A stretch of 64,000 nt of DNA from an uncultured Collinsella sp. (GTDB taxonomy: Bacteria > Actinomycetota > Coriobacteriia > Coriobacteriales > Coriobacteriaceae): assembly GCA_958450865.1 (NCBI GenBank), contig CAUDNY010000001.1, positions 372,001-436,000 on the forward strand, written 5' to 3'. Each line of letters begins with the position of its first letter. The stretch's first letter is position 1. Under the pieces are notes generated by a model that made no database searches, was not told where the DNA came from, and saw nothing but the letters and a program-made list of their open reading frames with translations. Below are positions 42,827-50,957 of this stretch, piece by piece. The position numbers were made by a program, and so were the translations under genes.

Positions 42827-45592
42827 TTACTCGGCGCTCTTGAGGGCGCCGACCATGTCGATCTTGTTGAGCGTTCGGTTGGTGGCGAGGTTGACGATAA
42901 ACGTAAAGCCAAAGGAAAGCACCACGGCGAGCACGTAGCTTAGCGGCTCGACTTCGACGTCAAAGTACAGCGACGGCATCTGCAAAATGTACGTAAAACT
43001 CTCGGCCAGCAAGCCGCCCAGTGGCACGCCCAGCGCGGCGCCAATTGCCGTGAGGATCAACGTCTCCTTGTTGACGTAATGGTGCACCTCGCCACGGCGG
43101 AAGCCCAGCACCTTGATGGTCGCCAGCTCGCGTTCGCGCTCGGAGATATTCGTGTTGGACAGCGTAAACACCACCACAAACGACAGGCATGCCGCCATAA
43201 AGGTCACGAGCACCACGACCGAATTGATGATCGCAAAGTTCGCCTCGTAGTTCTGCCAATGTTCGGCCGTGCTCGAGATGGTGAGCCAACCGTCGCTCTT
43301 AAGCTTCTTGCTAAACGCAATCTGGTCGGCCGACGAGCCCTTAAGCAGCACAAAGATACCGTTGAGGCGTGCGCTTCGACCGAACACGCGCTCATAGGTG
43401 CCCTGCGTCATGTAAAGCGTGTTGCCCAGATAGTTGAGCGAGATGTCGCTAACCTTGACCTTAGCAACATTGAGCGACGAATCCTGGACGTGCGCCGTAT
43501 CGCCCGGCTGAATCCCCAGTACCAGCTGTGAACTCTTGCTCAGATACACGTCTCCGTCACGCAAAGACAGCGGCTCTTTGGACTCATCCTCAAGGCGAAC
43601 GTAGTCGTCCAGATCGTTCGTGCGGTCATCGGGCACCACGATCAGCTGCACGGTCTCGCTCTTGCCGCCAAACGTAAAGGTAACGTTGTCAGTCATGATC
43701 GGCAGCGTCGAAGTTACGGTCACACCGGAATCCTTGACCGCGCTTCGCTCGTCGAGCGCCGCGCACGTCTGCGAAAAATCGTCGGGATTGGCGACCGCCA
43801 GCAGATCGTAGCGTGTGATGTGGCCGTACTGCTTGGGCGAAAGCGCGACCGACGTGTCGCGAATACCCATACCGCAGATCACAAGCGCGGTGCAACCCGC
43901 GATGCCAAAGATGGTCATAAAGGCGCGCTTTTTATAGCGGAATAGGTTGCGTGCAGCGACCTTGTTCAAAAAGCCCATGCGGCGCCAGATAAAGCCGATG
44001 CGCTCGAGCAAGATGCGCGAGCCAGCGCGCGGGGCCTTGGGACGCATAAGCGAGGCCGGGGTCTCGGCCATCTCGTGGCGGCAGGCGATAATCGTGGCGC
44101 CCACCACGCCCACGGCAAACAGCGCCACCGAAACGATCGAGGACACGATGTCGTACGAAAGCAGCATCTGGGGCAGCGAGTACATGTCGTCGAACACCGT
44201 AAACAGGAACAGCGGCAGGCCCACAAATCCGATGATATTGCCGAGCACGCCGCCGATCAGACAAGCCCACAGCGCATAGTCCACGTATTTGGACAGAATG
44301 CGCCCGCGCGAATAACCGAGCGCCTTATACAGGCCGATGAGCGTGCGCTCCTCCTCGACCATACGCGTGGCGGTGGTGAGGCTGATGAGCACGGCGACGA
44401 TAAAGAAGATGAACGGGAACACCGTGGCGATGGCCTCAATTGACGAGCTATCGCTCTCCACGCTCGAGTAGCTTGCGATATTGCCGCGGTCCTGGATGTA
44501 CCAGGTGCATTCACCAAGGTCAGAGAGCTCGGCGCGGGCATCGGCAAACTGCTGGTCGGCGGCGGCACGGCGCTGGTCCAGGTCGGCTTGCGCCTGTGCA
44601 CGCTCGTCGCTGCCCTCGGCCATGCGATTGATGTTGTCCTGCTCAATCCCAAAGAGCATATTCGCCTGGCGCTCGGCCGCATCCAAGCTTGCCGGCGTGT
44701 CAACCGTCAGTTCCTGAGCGCGCGCCTTCTCACGCTCCTCGCGGATCTTCTCGATATCGCCCTTGACCTCATTGATCTTTGCCGCGTAGGAATCCGAATA
44801 GGAGTTGAGGCTCTTGGCTCCCTCGACGATCACGTGGACCGCGGAGTAGGAAGAAGATGTCGCGGCGTCCTCGCTCACATAGAACTTATAGTCCGCCGCC
44901 GAAGCAGCGCGAAAGGCGTTGACTGTCGAGTCAGAACTTACATCAGTGGGGTCGAGGACCTCAGCAGTAATGGTGTAATCGCCCGCGGCAAACTGGTCCT
45001 TGGCGCTTTGATTGGACGAGCTCGCGTCATTGGCGGCAAAACTCACCGTATCGCCGATTTTCTTGCCCGATACCTTCAAAAAACGTGAGGTCACTGCCAC
45101 TTCGCCCGAAGTCTCGGGCAGCTCGCCGCGTACTAGCACCGGTTGGTCAATATTCTCTTTGGAGAGGCTCTGTACGACGACACGCTCGCGCGTCGTACCC
45201 ACGGCGGTATAGGCGGTCTCGGTATAGATGCCCTCGGCCGTCTCGACGCCATCGACCTCTTGGATCGCAGCAAGATCGTCATCGGTCAGACCATAGGTCG
45301 ACTGCACGTTAATGTCATAAACATTCTGCTGGTCAAAGTAAGCGTCGACCGAATCGCACAGATCCTCGCAGCCCGCCTTAAGGCCGCACATCACGCTCAC
45401 GCCAAGCGCGGTAATGACCACGATAGATAGGAAGCGCTTAAGACTGCCCCGAATCGTGCGGTAGATGCCACGGCGAAAAACCGTCGGCACCATATCGTTT
45501 GAGCTTTGGGCCGTGCGGTAGGTCGCGAACTCCCGGTCGCGACCCGCGTGCTCCGTATCGTGGTTTTGGCTGTTTTGGCGGTCCTGGTCCAT
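42827..45592 (-). CDS. FtsX-family ABC transporter permease (MacB-type, large)
   Basis: A 921-residue membrane protein. One N-terminal helix (RFLSIVVITALGVSVMCGLK) precedes a large extracytoplasmic region (about 60-390) that contains a Glu/Lys-rich coiled coil (about 270-370). The first FtsX domain has three helices near residues 390-540 (FIFFIVAVLISLTTATRMV, GRILSKYVDYALWACLIGG), and the second is at the C-terminus (about 790-915), a duplicated FtsX layout. With the adjacent ATPase it should form a MacB/LolCDE-like exporter or mechanotransmitter. ATG at 45592 is used; a GTG at 45604 overlapping the ATPase stop is an alternative. The cargo is unknown. Confidence 0.87.
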   Translation of the reverse strand: MDQDRQNSQNHDTEHAGRDREFATYRTAQSSNDMVPTVFRRGIYRTIRGSLKRFLSIVVITALGVSVMCGLKAGCEDLCDSVDAYFDQQNVYDINVQSTYGLTDDDLAAIQEVDGVETAEGIYTETAYTAVGTTRERVVVQSLSKENIDQPVLVRGELPETSGEVAVTSRFLKVSGKKIGDTVSFAANDASSSNQSAKDQFAAGDYTITAEVLDPTDVSSDSTVNAFRAASAADYKFYVSEDAATSSSYSAVHVIVEGAKSLNSYSDSYAAKINEVKGDIEKIREEREKARAQELTVDTPASLDAAERQANMLFGIEQDNINRMAEGSDERAQAQADLDQRRAAADQQFADARAELSDLGECTWYIQDRGNIASYSSVESDSSSIEAIATVFPFIFFIVAVLISLTTATRMVEEERTLIGLYKALGYSRGRILSKYVDYALWACLIGGVLGNIIGFVGLPLFLFTVFDDMYSLPQMLLSYDIVSSIVSVALFAVGVVGATIIACRHEMAETPASLMRPKAPRAGSRILLERIGFIWRRMGFLNKVAARNLFRYKKRAFMTIFGIAGCTALVICGMGIRDTSVALSPKQYGHITRYDLLAVANPDDFSQTCAALDERSAVKDSGVTVTSTLPIMTDNVTFTFGGKSETVQLIVVPDDRTNDLDDYVRLEDESKEPLSLRDGDVYLSKSSQLVLGIQPGDTAHVQDSSLNVAKVKVSDISLNYLGNTLYMTQGTYERVFGRSARLNGIFVLLKGSSADQIAFSKKLKSDGWLTISSTAEHWQNYEANFAIINSVVVLVTFMAACLSFVVVFTLSNTNISERERELATIKVLGFRRGEVHHYVNKETLILTAIGAALGVPLGGLLAESFTYILQMPSLYFDVEVEPLSYVLAVVLSFGFTFIVNLATNRTLNKIDMVGALKSAE

Positions 45593-45597
45593 GGGCG

Positions 45598-46299
45598 CTA
45601 CCACTCGATCGTCTCGATAGGCACGGGATTTTGCTGGACCGTCTCGCTCTCCACGCGGCCGCTCTTAAAGCGAATCAGGCGATCGGCCATGGGCGCCAGC
45701 GCAGAGTTGTGGGTGATGATAATGACCGTAATGCCCTGCTTGCGACAGGTGTCCTGTAGCAGCTGCAAGATCTGCTTGCCGGTTTTATAGTCGAGCGCGC
45801 CCGTGGGCTCGTCGCACAAAAGCAGCTTGGGATTCTTGGCCAGCGCGCGGGCGATGGATACGCGCTGCTGCTCGCCGCCCGAAAGCTGCGCCGGAAAGTT
45901 GCCCAGGCGCTCGCCCAGGCCAACCTGACGAAGCGTTTGCTCGGCATCGAGCGAATCGGGGCAGATCTGAGCTGCGAGCTCAACGTTTTCGAGCGCCGTC
46001 AGGTTAGGAACCAGATTGTAGAACTGGAAGACAAAGCCGACGTCGGCGCGGCGGTACTCCACGAGCTGCGCCTCGTTGGCGGAACTCACGTCGCGCCCGT
46101 CCACCGTCACGGTGCCGGAGGTTGCCGTATCCATGCCGCCCAGAATGTTGAGGGCCGTAGTCTTGCCGGCACCCGAAGCACCCAAAATGATGGCGAGCTC
46201 ACCGCGCTCGACCGTAAAGCTCGCGCCGTCGAGTGCGTGGATGCGGGCGTCGCCTTCGCCGTATGCTTTGATGACGTCTTTGAATTCGATATAGGCCAT
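45598..46299 (-). CDS. ABC transporter ATP-binding protein (LolD/MacB type)
   Basis: A 233-residue ATPase. Walker A LGASGAGKTTALNILGG, Q-loop VFQFYNLVPNLTALENV, signature LSGGEQQRVSIARALA, Walker B LLLCDEPTGALDYKTGKQIL and switch His IITHNSAL place it in the LolD/MacB/FtsE group that pairs with FtsX-type permeases. Its gene is directly upstream of that permease on the same strand, with the ORFs abutting. It should power the exporter. Confidence 0.93.
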   Translation of the reverse strand: MAYIEFKDVIKAYGEGDARIHALDGASFTVERGELAIILGASGAGKTTALNILGGMDTATSGTVTVDGRDVSSANEAQLVEYRRADVGFVFQFYNLVPNLTALENVELAAQICPDSLDAEQTLRQVGLGERLGNFPAQLSGGEQQRVSIARALAKNPKLLLCDEPTGALDYKTGKQILQLLQDTCRKQGITVIIITHNSALAPMADRLIRFKSGRVESETVQQNPVPIETIEW

Positions 46300-46352
46300 C
46301 GATTAATTCCCATCTGGTCGGATAACTCTTTAGTATTACCCATTTCCCACCG

Positions 46353-46388
46353 ACCAAAAAGGGACAGGTTTATTTTGGCAGGTTTTAT
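46353..46388. repeat. AAAACCTGCCAAAAT dispersed repeat, copy 3 (reverse)
   Basis: Reverse-orientation copy of the element at 33748 and 35961: CCAAAAAGGGACAGG, then TTTATTTTGGCAGGTTTTAT. One end is diverged, so the terminal inverted repeat is incomplete. Confidence 0.82.
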
Positions 46389-46500
46389 ATGGGGAAACGG
46401 CAGCTATAGATGAGGCGCCGGGGAGGCCGAGAAATCATCGACAGAGTCAGGCCGACCGCCAAGCACAACGCACGCATCTCAATCTGTCAGCCAAATCATT

Positions 46501-46514
46501 CGAACAGCTGTTCG
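46501..46514. promoter_or_regulatory. LexA-like SOS box
   Basis: CGAACAGCTGTTCG is a perfect palindrome matching the Gram-positive/actinobacterial SOS pattern CGAAC-N4-GTTCG. A -10-like TATGAT follows (about 46520), 50 bases before the GyrI-like gene. Confidence 0.65.
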
Positions 46515-46570
46515 TTTCTATGATATGATTCAACTATCTTAGCAGGCCAATACGCAGAAAGGCGGCCAAC

Positions 46571-47209
46571 ATGGCGTTCGACTTTAAGAAGGAATGCAAG
46601 GAGCTCTACAAACCTGCAAGCAAGCCGAGTATCGTAACTGTCCCGCCTATGAGCTACGTTGCCGTTCGCGGAAAGGGCGACCCAAATACCGAAGGTGGCG
46701 AGTATCAAAACGCCTTGCCGCTACTTTACGGCATCGCCTATACCGTCAAGATGTCGAAGAAAGGCTCAAGGAGTATCGAGGGCTATTTCGACTTTGTGGT
46801 ACCGCCGCTCGAGGGTTTCTGGTGGCAAGAGTCCCCGAGCGGCGACATCGATTATGTACACAAGGACAATTTCAACTTTATCTCGTGCATCCGCCTGCCT
46901 GATTTCGTCACCCGAGATGACTTTGACTGGGCAGTCGCGGAAGCCACGACCAAAAAGAAACTGGACTTTTCCGCCGTCGAACTGCTTAAAGTTGACGAGG
47001 GTCTCTGCGTTCAATGCATGCACACCGGGCCCTACGACAACGAACCGGCGACCGTAGACGCTATGCATGAATACACGACCGAGCTGGGCTATGTTCCCGA
47101 CTTCTCAGACACCCGTTTACATCACGAAATCTATCTCTCCGATCCACGCAAATGCGCACCGGAGAAACTTAAGACCGTGGTTCGTCATCCTATCAAGCGC
47201 GCTGAATAG
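46571..47209 (+). CDS. GyrI-like small-molecule-binding protein
   Basis: A 212-residue soluble protein of the GyrI/SbmC-like effector-domain family. The start FDFKKECKELYKPASKPSIV with PPMSYVAVRGKGDP (the conserved beta strand and G-x-G-x-P turn), FWWQESPSG, and GLCVQCMHTGPYDNEPATV match this class. Such proteins bind small molecules or protect DNA gyrase. The LexA-like box upstream suggests damage control, as for SbmC, but this is inference. AAAGGCGG precedes the ATG. Confidence 0.8.
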   Translation: MAFDFKKECKELYKPASKPSIVTVPPMSYVAVRGKGDPNTEGGEYQNALPLLYGIAYTVKMSKKGSRSIEGYFDFVVPPLEGFWWQESPSGDIDYVHKDNFNFISCIRLPDFVTRDDFDWAVAEATTKKKLDFSAVELLKVDEGLCVQCMHTGPYDNEPATVDAMHEYTTELGYVPDFSDTRLHHEIYLSDPRKCAPEKLKTVVRHPIKRAE

Positions 47210-47394
47210 CGTGGGGCGTCATTTCACGCGCTAGGTTTTAAGCCAGCCAACCAGCCGCCTCCTAGGCCGTCCGGTAATTATCTTGACGCGGCCCGTCGCA
47301 TCTTATAAGTTTGTTTTGCTAAAGCTGGAAAGCCTCTCAACGATGCGCAACTCCAGCTCTTTTTCTATCAAGAGAGCAAGTGTCGGAAAGCAAA

Positions 47395-48630
47395 ATGTCG
47401 GAAAGCAGCGCATCGAGCAGGATTAAACGCCTGGCCAACACCTATAGCGGCCTCGTGCTTATGGGTGCCGTCGGAATCCCTATCGGCATCATCGTTGGTG
47501 CCATCTGTGCCCTCTTTGGACGCGTGCTCCTGGCAATTGGCGCCTTCCGTGACGAGCACATCGTACTGCTCCTTCCCTTCCTCGCCCTCATGGGCTTGGC
47601 CATCGTGTTTGCCTACCGCACCTGGGGCAAGGGCACCGACCGCGGCATGAGTCTGGTGTTCGACGTAGGTCACGGACGCGAGGACGCCATCTCCCCGCGT
47701 CTGGTGCCGCTCATTATGCTGAGCACGTGGGGGACGCATCTCTTTGGCGGCAGTGCGGGACGCGAGGGCGTGGCCGTGCAGATCGGTGCAACCGTCTCGC
47801 ATTGGATTGGCCAGCGTCTACCTTTCCGAGACCCCGGCAACACGTTTTTGCTTATCGGCATGGCCGCTGGCTTTGCCGGACTCTTTCGAACACCGCTCGC
47901 TGCTACGGTCTTTGCGGTCGAGGTGCTGGTCGCCGGACGCATGGAATACCGCGCGTTGTTTCCCGCGCTTACGGCTTCGCTTGCCGCAAGCATGACCTCC
48001 GGCGCCCTGGGGCTCGAGAAGTTTAAGGTCGCTGTTACCGCTTCGTATGCGCTCGACCTCCCCGGCCTTGGACGGCTGGCGCTGTTGGGCATCGCGTTCG
48101 GCATGGTAGGTGGCGCTTTTGCCTGGTGCCTTGCCCATGCCAAGACCCTTGCGGCGCAGCTGCTCCCCAACCCTTACATACGCGTTGCCGTTATGGGCCT
48201 TGCGCTGTCGGCGATTCTGTTCGTGCTGTGGCAGGGGCGATACTGCGGCCTTGGCACCAACCTGATATCGGCGGCGCTCAACGGTGACGGCAAGGTCGTC
48301 ATCATGCCTTGGGACTGGGCGCTCAAATTCACGCTCACCATCGCCACGCTTGCCGCGGGTTATCAAGGTGGCGAAGTCACGCCGCTGTTCTCCATCGGAG
48401 CCAGCCTGGGTGTCGTGCTCGCCGGGATTCTCGGAATGCCCGTTGAGCTCTGCGCCGCGCTGGGATACGCCGCCGTCTTTGGCAGCGCCACCAATACGCT
48501 GCTCGCGCCGATCCTCATTGGCTGCGAAGTCTTCGGCTTTGGTAACTTGCCGATGTTCTTTATTGTCTGCGTCGTGGCTTACCTGTTCAACATGGATAAG
48601 TCGATCTACGCCCTACAGGAGCGGGCGTAG
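47395..48630 (+). CDS. ClC-family anion channel/transporter
   Basis: A 411-residue membrane protein with about 10-11 hydrophobic segments. The family glutamate-gate block is present as FGGSAGREGVAVQIGATVSH, as are GLFRTPLAATVFAVEVL and FSIGASLGVVLAGILGMP. The first selectivity block, usually GSGIP, reads GKGTDRGMSLVF, so the anion-coordinating Ser is missing and the ion is uncertain. The start region is a tandem 15-bp duplication: GTGTCGGAAAGCAAA then ATGTCGGAAAGCAGC; the ATG with GGAAAG before it was chosen, the GTG at 47380 being possible. Confidence 0.85.
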   Translation: MSESSASSRIKRLANTYSGLVLMGAVGIPIGIIVGAICALFGRVLLAIGAFRDEHIVLLLPFLALMGLAIVFAYRTWGKGTDRGMSLVFDVGHGREDAISPRLVPLIMLSTWGTHLFGGSAGREGVAVQIGATVSHWIGQRLPFRDPGNTFLLIGMAAGFAGLFRTPLAATVFAVEVLVAGRMEYRALFPALTASLAASMTSGALGLEKFKVAVTASYALDLPGLGRLALLGIAFGMVGGAFAWCLAHAKTLAAQLLPNPYIRVAVMGLALSAILFVLWQGRYCGLGTNLISAALNGDGKVVIMPWDWALKFTLTIATLAAGYQGGEVTPLFSIGASLGVVLAGILGMPVELCAALGYAAVFGSATNTLLAPILIGCEVFGFGNLPMFFIVCVVAYLFNMDKSIYALQERA

Positions 48631-48774
48631 ATAGATGTCCAAGCGGGTGGTCTCAACCGGAAACAACGTCCCACTCTGAGGCTATATTCCGGGACACCGT
48701 TTCCGCTTGGAACGCCATTCGGAAAGCGCGTCCCAGTCTTTCATGGCGTCTTGGCTATGCAAAGTGCCCGGGCG

Positions 48775-49353
48775 TTACTCCTCGTACGCGCCCTCAAGCC
48801 GAAGCAGCCACTCCTTGCGGTCAAGCCCGCCAGCATATCCGTTGAGCGATCCGTCGGCCGCCACCACGCGATGGCACGGCACAATAATCGAAATGGGATT
48901 ACGCGCGACCGCAGCCCCCACCGCACGAGGAGACACAACGGGTGCCTCGTTTCCCGGTACCCGATGTCGAGCCGCAACACGCTGGGCGATCTCGCCATAC
49001 GTAGCGACCTCGCCACGCGGAATAGAAAGCAGCTCGTACCAAACTTCACGCTGAAACGCCGTGCCAATCATATGCAACGGCGGCGTAAACCGAGGTTCCT
49101 GCCCTGCAAAATAAGCATTCAGCCAAGCCCAGGAACGCTCAAGCACCGAAGAGGCCGCACCATTTGCCGGACTCACCGACGATATGCCACCAATACCGGA
49201 AACCGCATCGGCGCCTTCAACATGTTCCGCATCTTCTTTGAGCAGCGTAGAGCCAAAATGCTCCTGTCCCTCAAACCAAAGTCCCGTCAGACCGCGGCCA
49301 TCAGCGGCAAGCAAGATTTCGCCCAAATGCGAGGCAAACGTCGTCGTGACCAC
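48775..49353 (-). CDS. ogt: Methylated-DNA--protein-cysteine methyltransferase
   Basis: A 192-residue DNA repair protein that removes alkyl groups from O6-alkylguanine by transferring them to its own Cys. The active site IIVPCHRVVAADGSLNGYAG is complete (PCHR), preceded by the helix-turn-helix region PRGEVATYGEIAQRVA. Length is normal. It starts at GTG with AAAGGAG upstream. It stands alone on the minus strand. Confidence 0.92.
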   Translation of the reverse strand: MVTTTFASHLGEILLAADGRGLTGLWFEGQEHFGSTLLKEDAEHVEGADAVSGIGGISSVSPANGAASSVLERSWAWLNAYFAGQEPRFTPPLHMIGTAFQREVWYELLSIPRGEVATYGEIAQRVAARHRVPGNEAPVVSPRAVGAAVARNPISIIVPCHRVVAADGSLNGYAGGLDRKEWLLRLEGAYEE

Positions 49354-49384
49354 CAGCGGCTCCTTTCAAAACTCCGCACCATAA

Positions 49385-49613
49385 TACCGCGAATTGTGCA
49401 GACAACCCCAATCGACCCCAAAGTCACCCAAGGCAGCGGGCGCAACGCGCCGCAGCTGCCGGCCGCGCCCCGCAGTCCCCCAAGGCGACAGGCGCGCAGC
49501 GCCGAGGCCGCCGCCGGGACCAGGGCCCGCAACAGCCACGCGCCCCCACATCAGCCCAGCGGCCCCAACCAACAACGGCCCCATCGCAGGCCGATTACAG
49601 CAGCGTCACCGCA
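49385..49613. other. Gene-free C-rich stretch
   Basis: About 230 bases of strongly C-rich plus-strand sequence, with several CCCCAAGG and GCGCAGC runs and no ribosome-site-led ORF or clear hairpin. I see nothing more specific in it. Confidence 0.5.
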
Positions 49614-49743
49614 GGCGGGGGCCGTGCTTAGTTTTCAGAACACTCCGCAGACCAGTGTGGCGCCTTGTCCGCGGCTCCGAAGGAGCAGGACAAGGCGCCA
49701 CACATGGTCGAGGACGTTCTGAAAACTAAGCCCGGCCCCCGCC
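49614..49743. repeat. Composite palindrome F (3' of asd)
   Basis: 28-bp outer arms (49614-49641 and 49716-49743, one mismatch), the core AACACTCCGCAG on one side and CGAGGACGTT on the other, and an inner stem ACCAGTGTGGCGCCTTGTCC with its partner. It lies 15 bases past the asd stop on the minus strand and may serve as its terminator. Confidence 0.92.
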
Positions 49744-49757
49744 GGACAGGTCCACCG

Positions 49758-50783
49758 CTACTCGCAGAGCAGCTTAGCGATCTGGACGGCGTTGGTTGCC
49801 GCGCCCTTACGGATTTGGTCGCCGCAGCACCAGAAGGTGATGCCACGTGTGGCCTCGGGGTTCGAGATGTCGCGGCGCACACGGCCAACCCAAATCAGGT
49901 CCTGGTCGGAGGTGTCCATCGGCATGGGGAAGCGATCGTGCGCATCCTCGGCGCTCATGTCGTCAACCAGCTTCACGCCCGGAGCGGCGGCCAGCGCAGC
50001 ACGGGCCTCGTCAACCGTAATGTCGCGCTCAAACTCGAGCGTAATGCTCTCGGAGTGCGAACGCAGCACAGGCACGCGCACACAGGTGCAGTTCACGCGC
50101 AGCTCGGGCAGATGCATGATCTTGCGGCCCTCGTTTTGCAACTTCATCTCCTCGGAGGTAAAGCCCTCCTCCTTGACGCCGCCAATCTGCGGAATCAGGT
50201 TGCTCGCGAGCTGGGCGGCAAACGCGCGCGGCTCGGGAATCTCCTCGCCACGGCCCAGGGCGGCCAGCTGAGCCTCGAGCTCGGCCATGCCGGGAGCGCC
50301 GGCACCCGAAGCAGCCTGATACGTCGAGACGATCATGCGCTTCACGCCGGCAAGCTGATGCAGCGGCCACGTAGGAACCAGGCCGATGATGGTCGCGCAG
50401 TTGGGATTGGCGATCAGGCCGTGATGCCACTTGATGTCGTCGGCATTGATCTCAGGCACAACCAGCGGCACTTCGGGATCCATGCGGAAGGCGTGACTGT
50501 TGTCGACCACGACGGCGCCGCGCTTGACGGCCTCGGGCAGCAGCTCCTTGGCGATATCGTCGCCGGCAGCGCCGAGCACGATGTCGCAGCCCTCAAAGGC
50601 CTCGGGGCAAGCTTCCTCAATCGCAACCTGCTCGCCGCGGAACTCAACGGTCTTGCCCGCAGAGCGCGCGCTCGCCAGCAGCTTGAGCTTGCCAACCGGA
50701 AACTCCTGCTCGTTGAGGCACTCGAGCATCTGGGTGCCCACGGCTCCCGTCGCGCCCAAAATAGCAACCGTGTACTGTTTCAT
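49758..50783 (-). CDS. asd: Aspartate-semialdehyde dehydrogenase
   Basis: A 341-residue enzyme reducing aspartyl phosphate to aspartate semialdehyde, the branch point to lysine/cell-wall diaminopimelate and threonine/methionine. The start YTVAILGATGAVGTQMLEC, SAGKTVEFRG, and the nucleophile block NPNCATIIGLVP (Cys) with the later VPVLRSHSES (His) are intact. MKQYTVAIL with AAAGGGGG before it is the start; an upstream in-frame ATG at 50870 would add 29 residues with no ribosome site. It lies downstream of aspartate kinase on the same strand with a hairpin and gap between. Confidence 0.94.
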   Translation of the reverse strand: MKQYTVAILGATGAVGTQMLECLNEQEFPVGKLKLLASARSAGKTVEFRGEQVAIEEACPEAFEGCDIVLGAAGDDIAKELLPEAVKRGAVVVDNSHAFRMDPEVPLVVPEINADDIKWHHGLIANPNCATIIGLVPTWPLHQLAGVKRMIVSTYQAASGAGAPGMAELEAQLAALGRGEEIPEPRAFAAQLASNLIPQIGGVKEEGFTSEEMKLQNEGRKIMHLPELRVNCTCVRVPVLRSHSESITLEFERDITVDEARAALAAAPGVKLVDDMSAEDAHDRFPMPMDTSDQDLIWVGRVRRDISNPEATRGITFWCCGDQIRKGAATNAVQIAKLLCE

Positions 50784-50914
50784 GCTTCCCCCTTTAAAGG
50801 TTTTGGCTTTTGCCCGCACGCCGAGCAGGCCGATTGTTGTTGCCAGTGTATACAAGAACGGGGCGGACACGAAACCCGCCCCGTCGAAACGAAACCGAAA
50901 CGAAACGCCCCGCC

Positions 50915-50946
50915 GTAGATTTTTGAGACATGACCCAAAAATCTAC
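50915..50946 (-). terminator. Hairpin after the aspartate kinase gene
   Basis: GTAGATTTTTG pairs perfectly (11 bp) with CAAAAATCTAC around a 10-base loop, 12 bases past the kinase stop. The T-run lies inside the stem, so it may be a processing or weak termination site. Confidence 0.5.
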
Positions 50947-50957
50947 CGGGATAGCAG

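Noticed and set aside
49394..49729. Proline/arginine-rich open frame in the C-rich stretch and palindrome F
   Set aside because: No ribosome site, low complexity, and the palindrome explains the second half.
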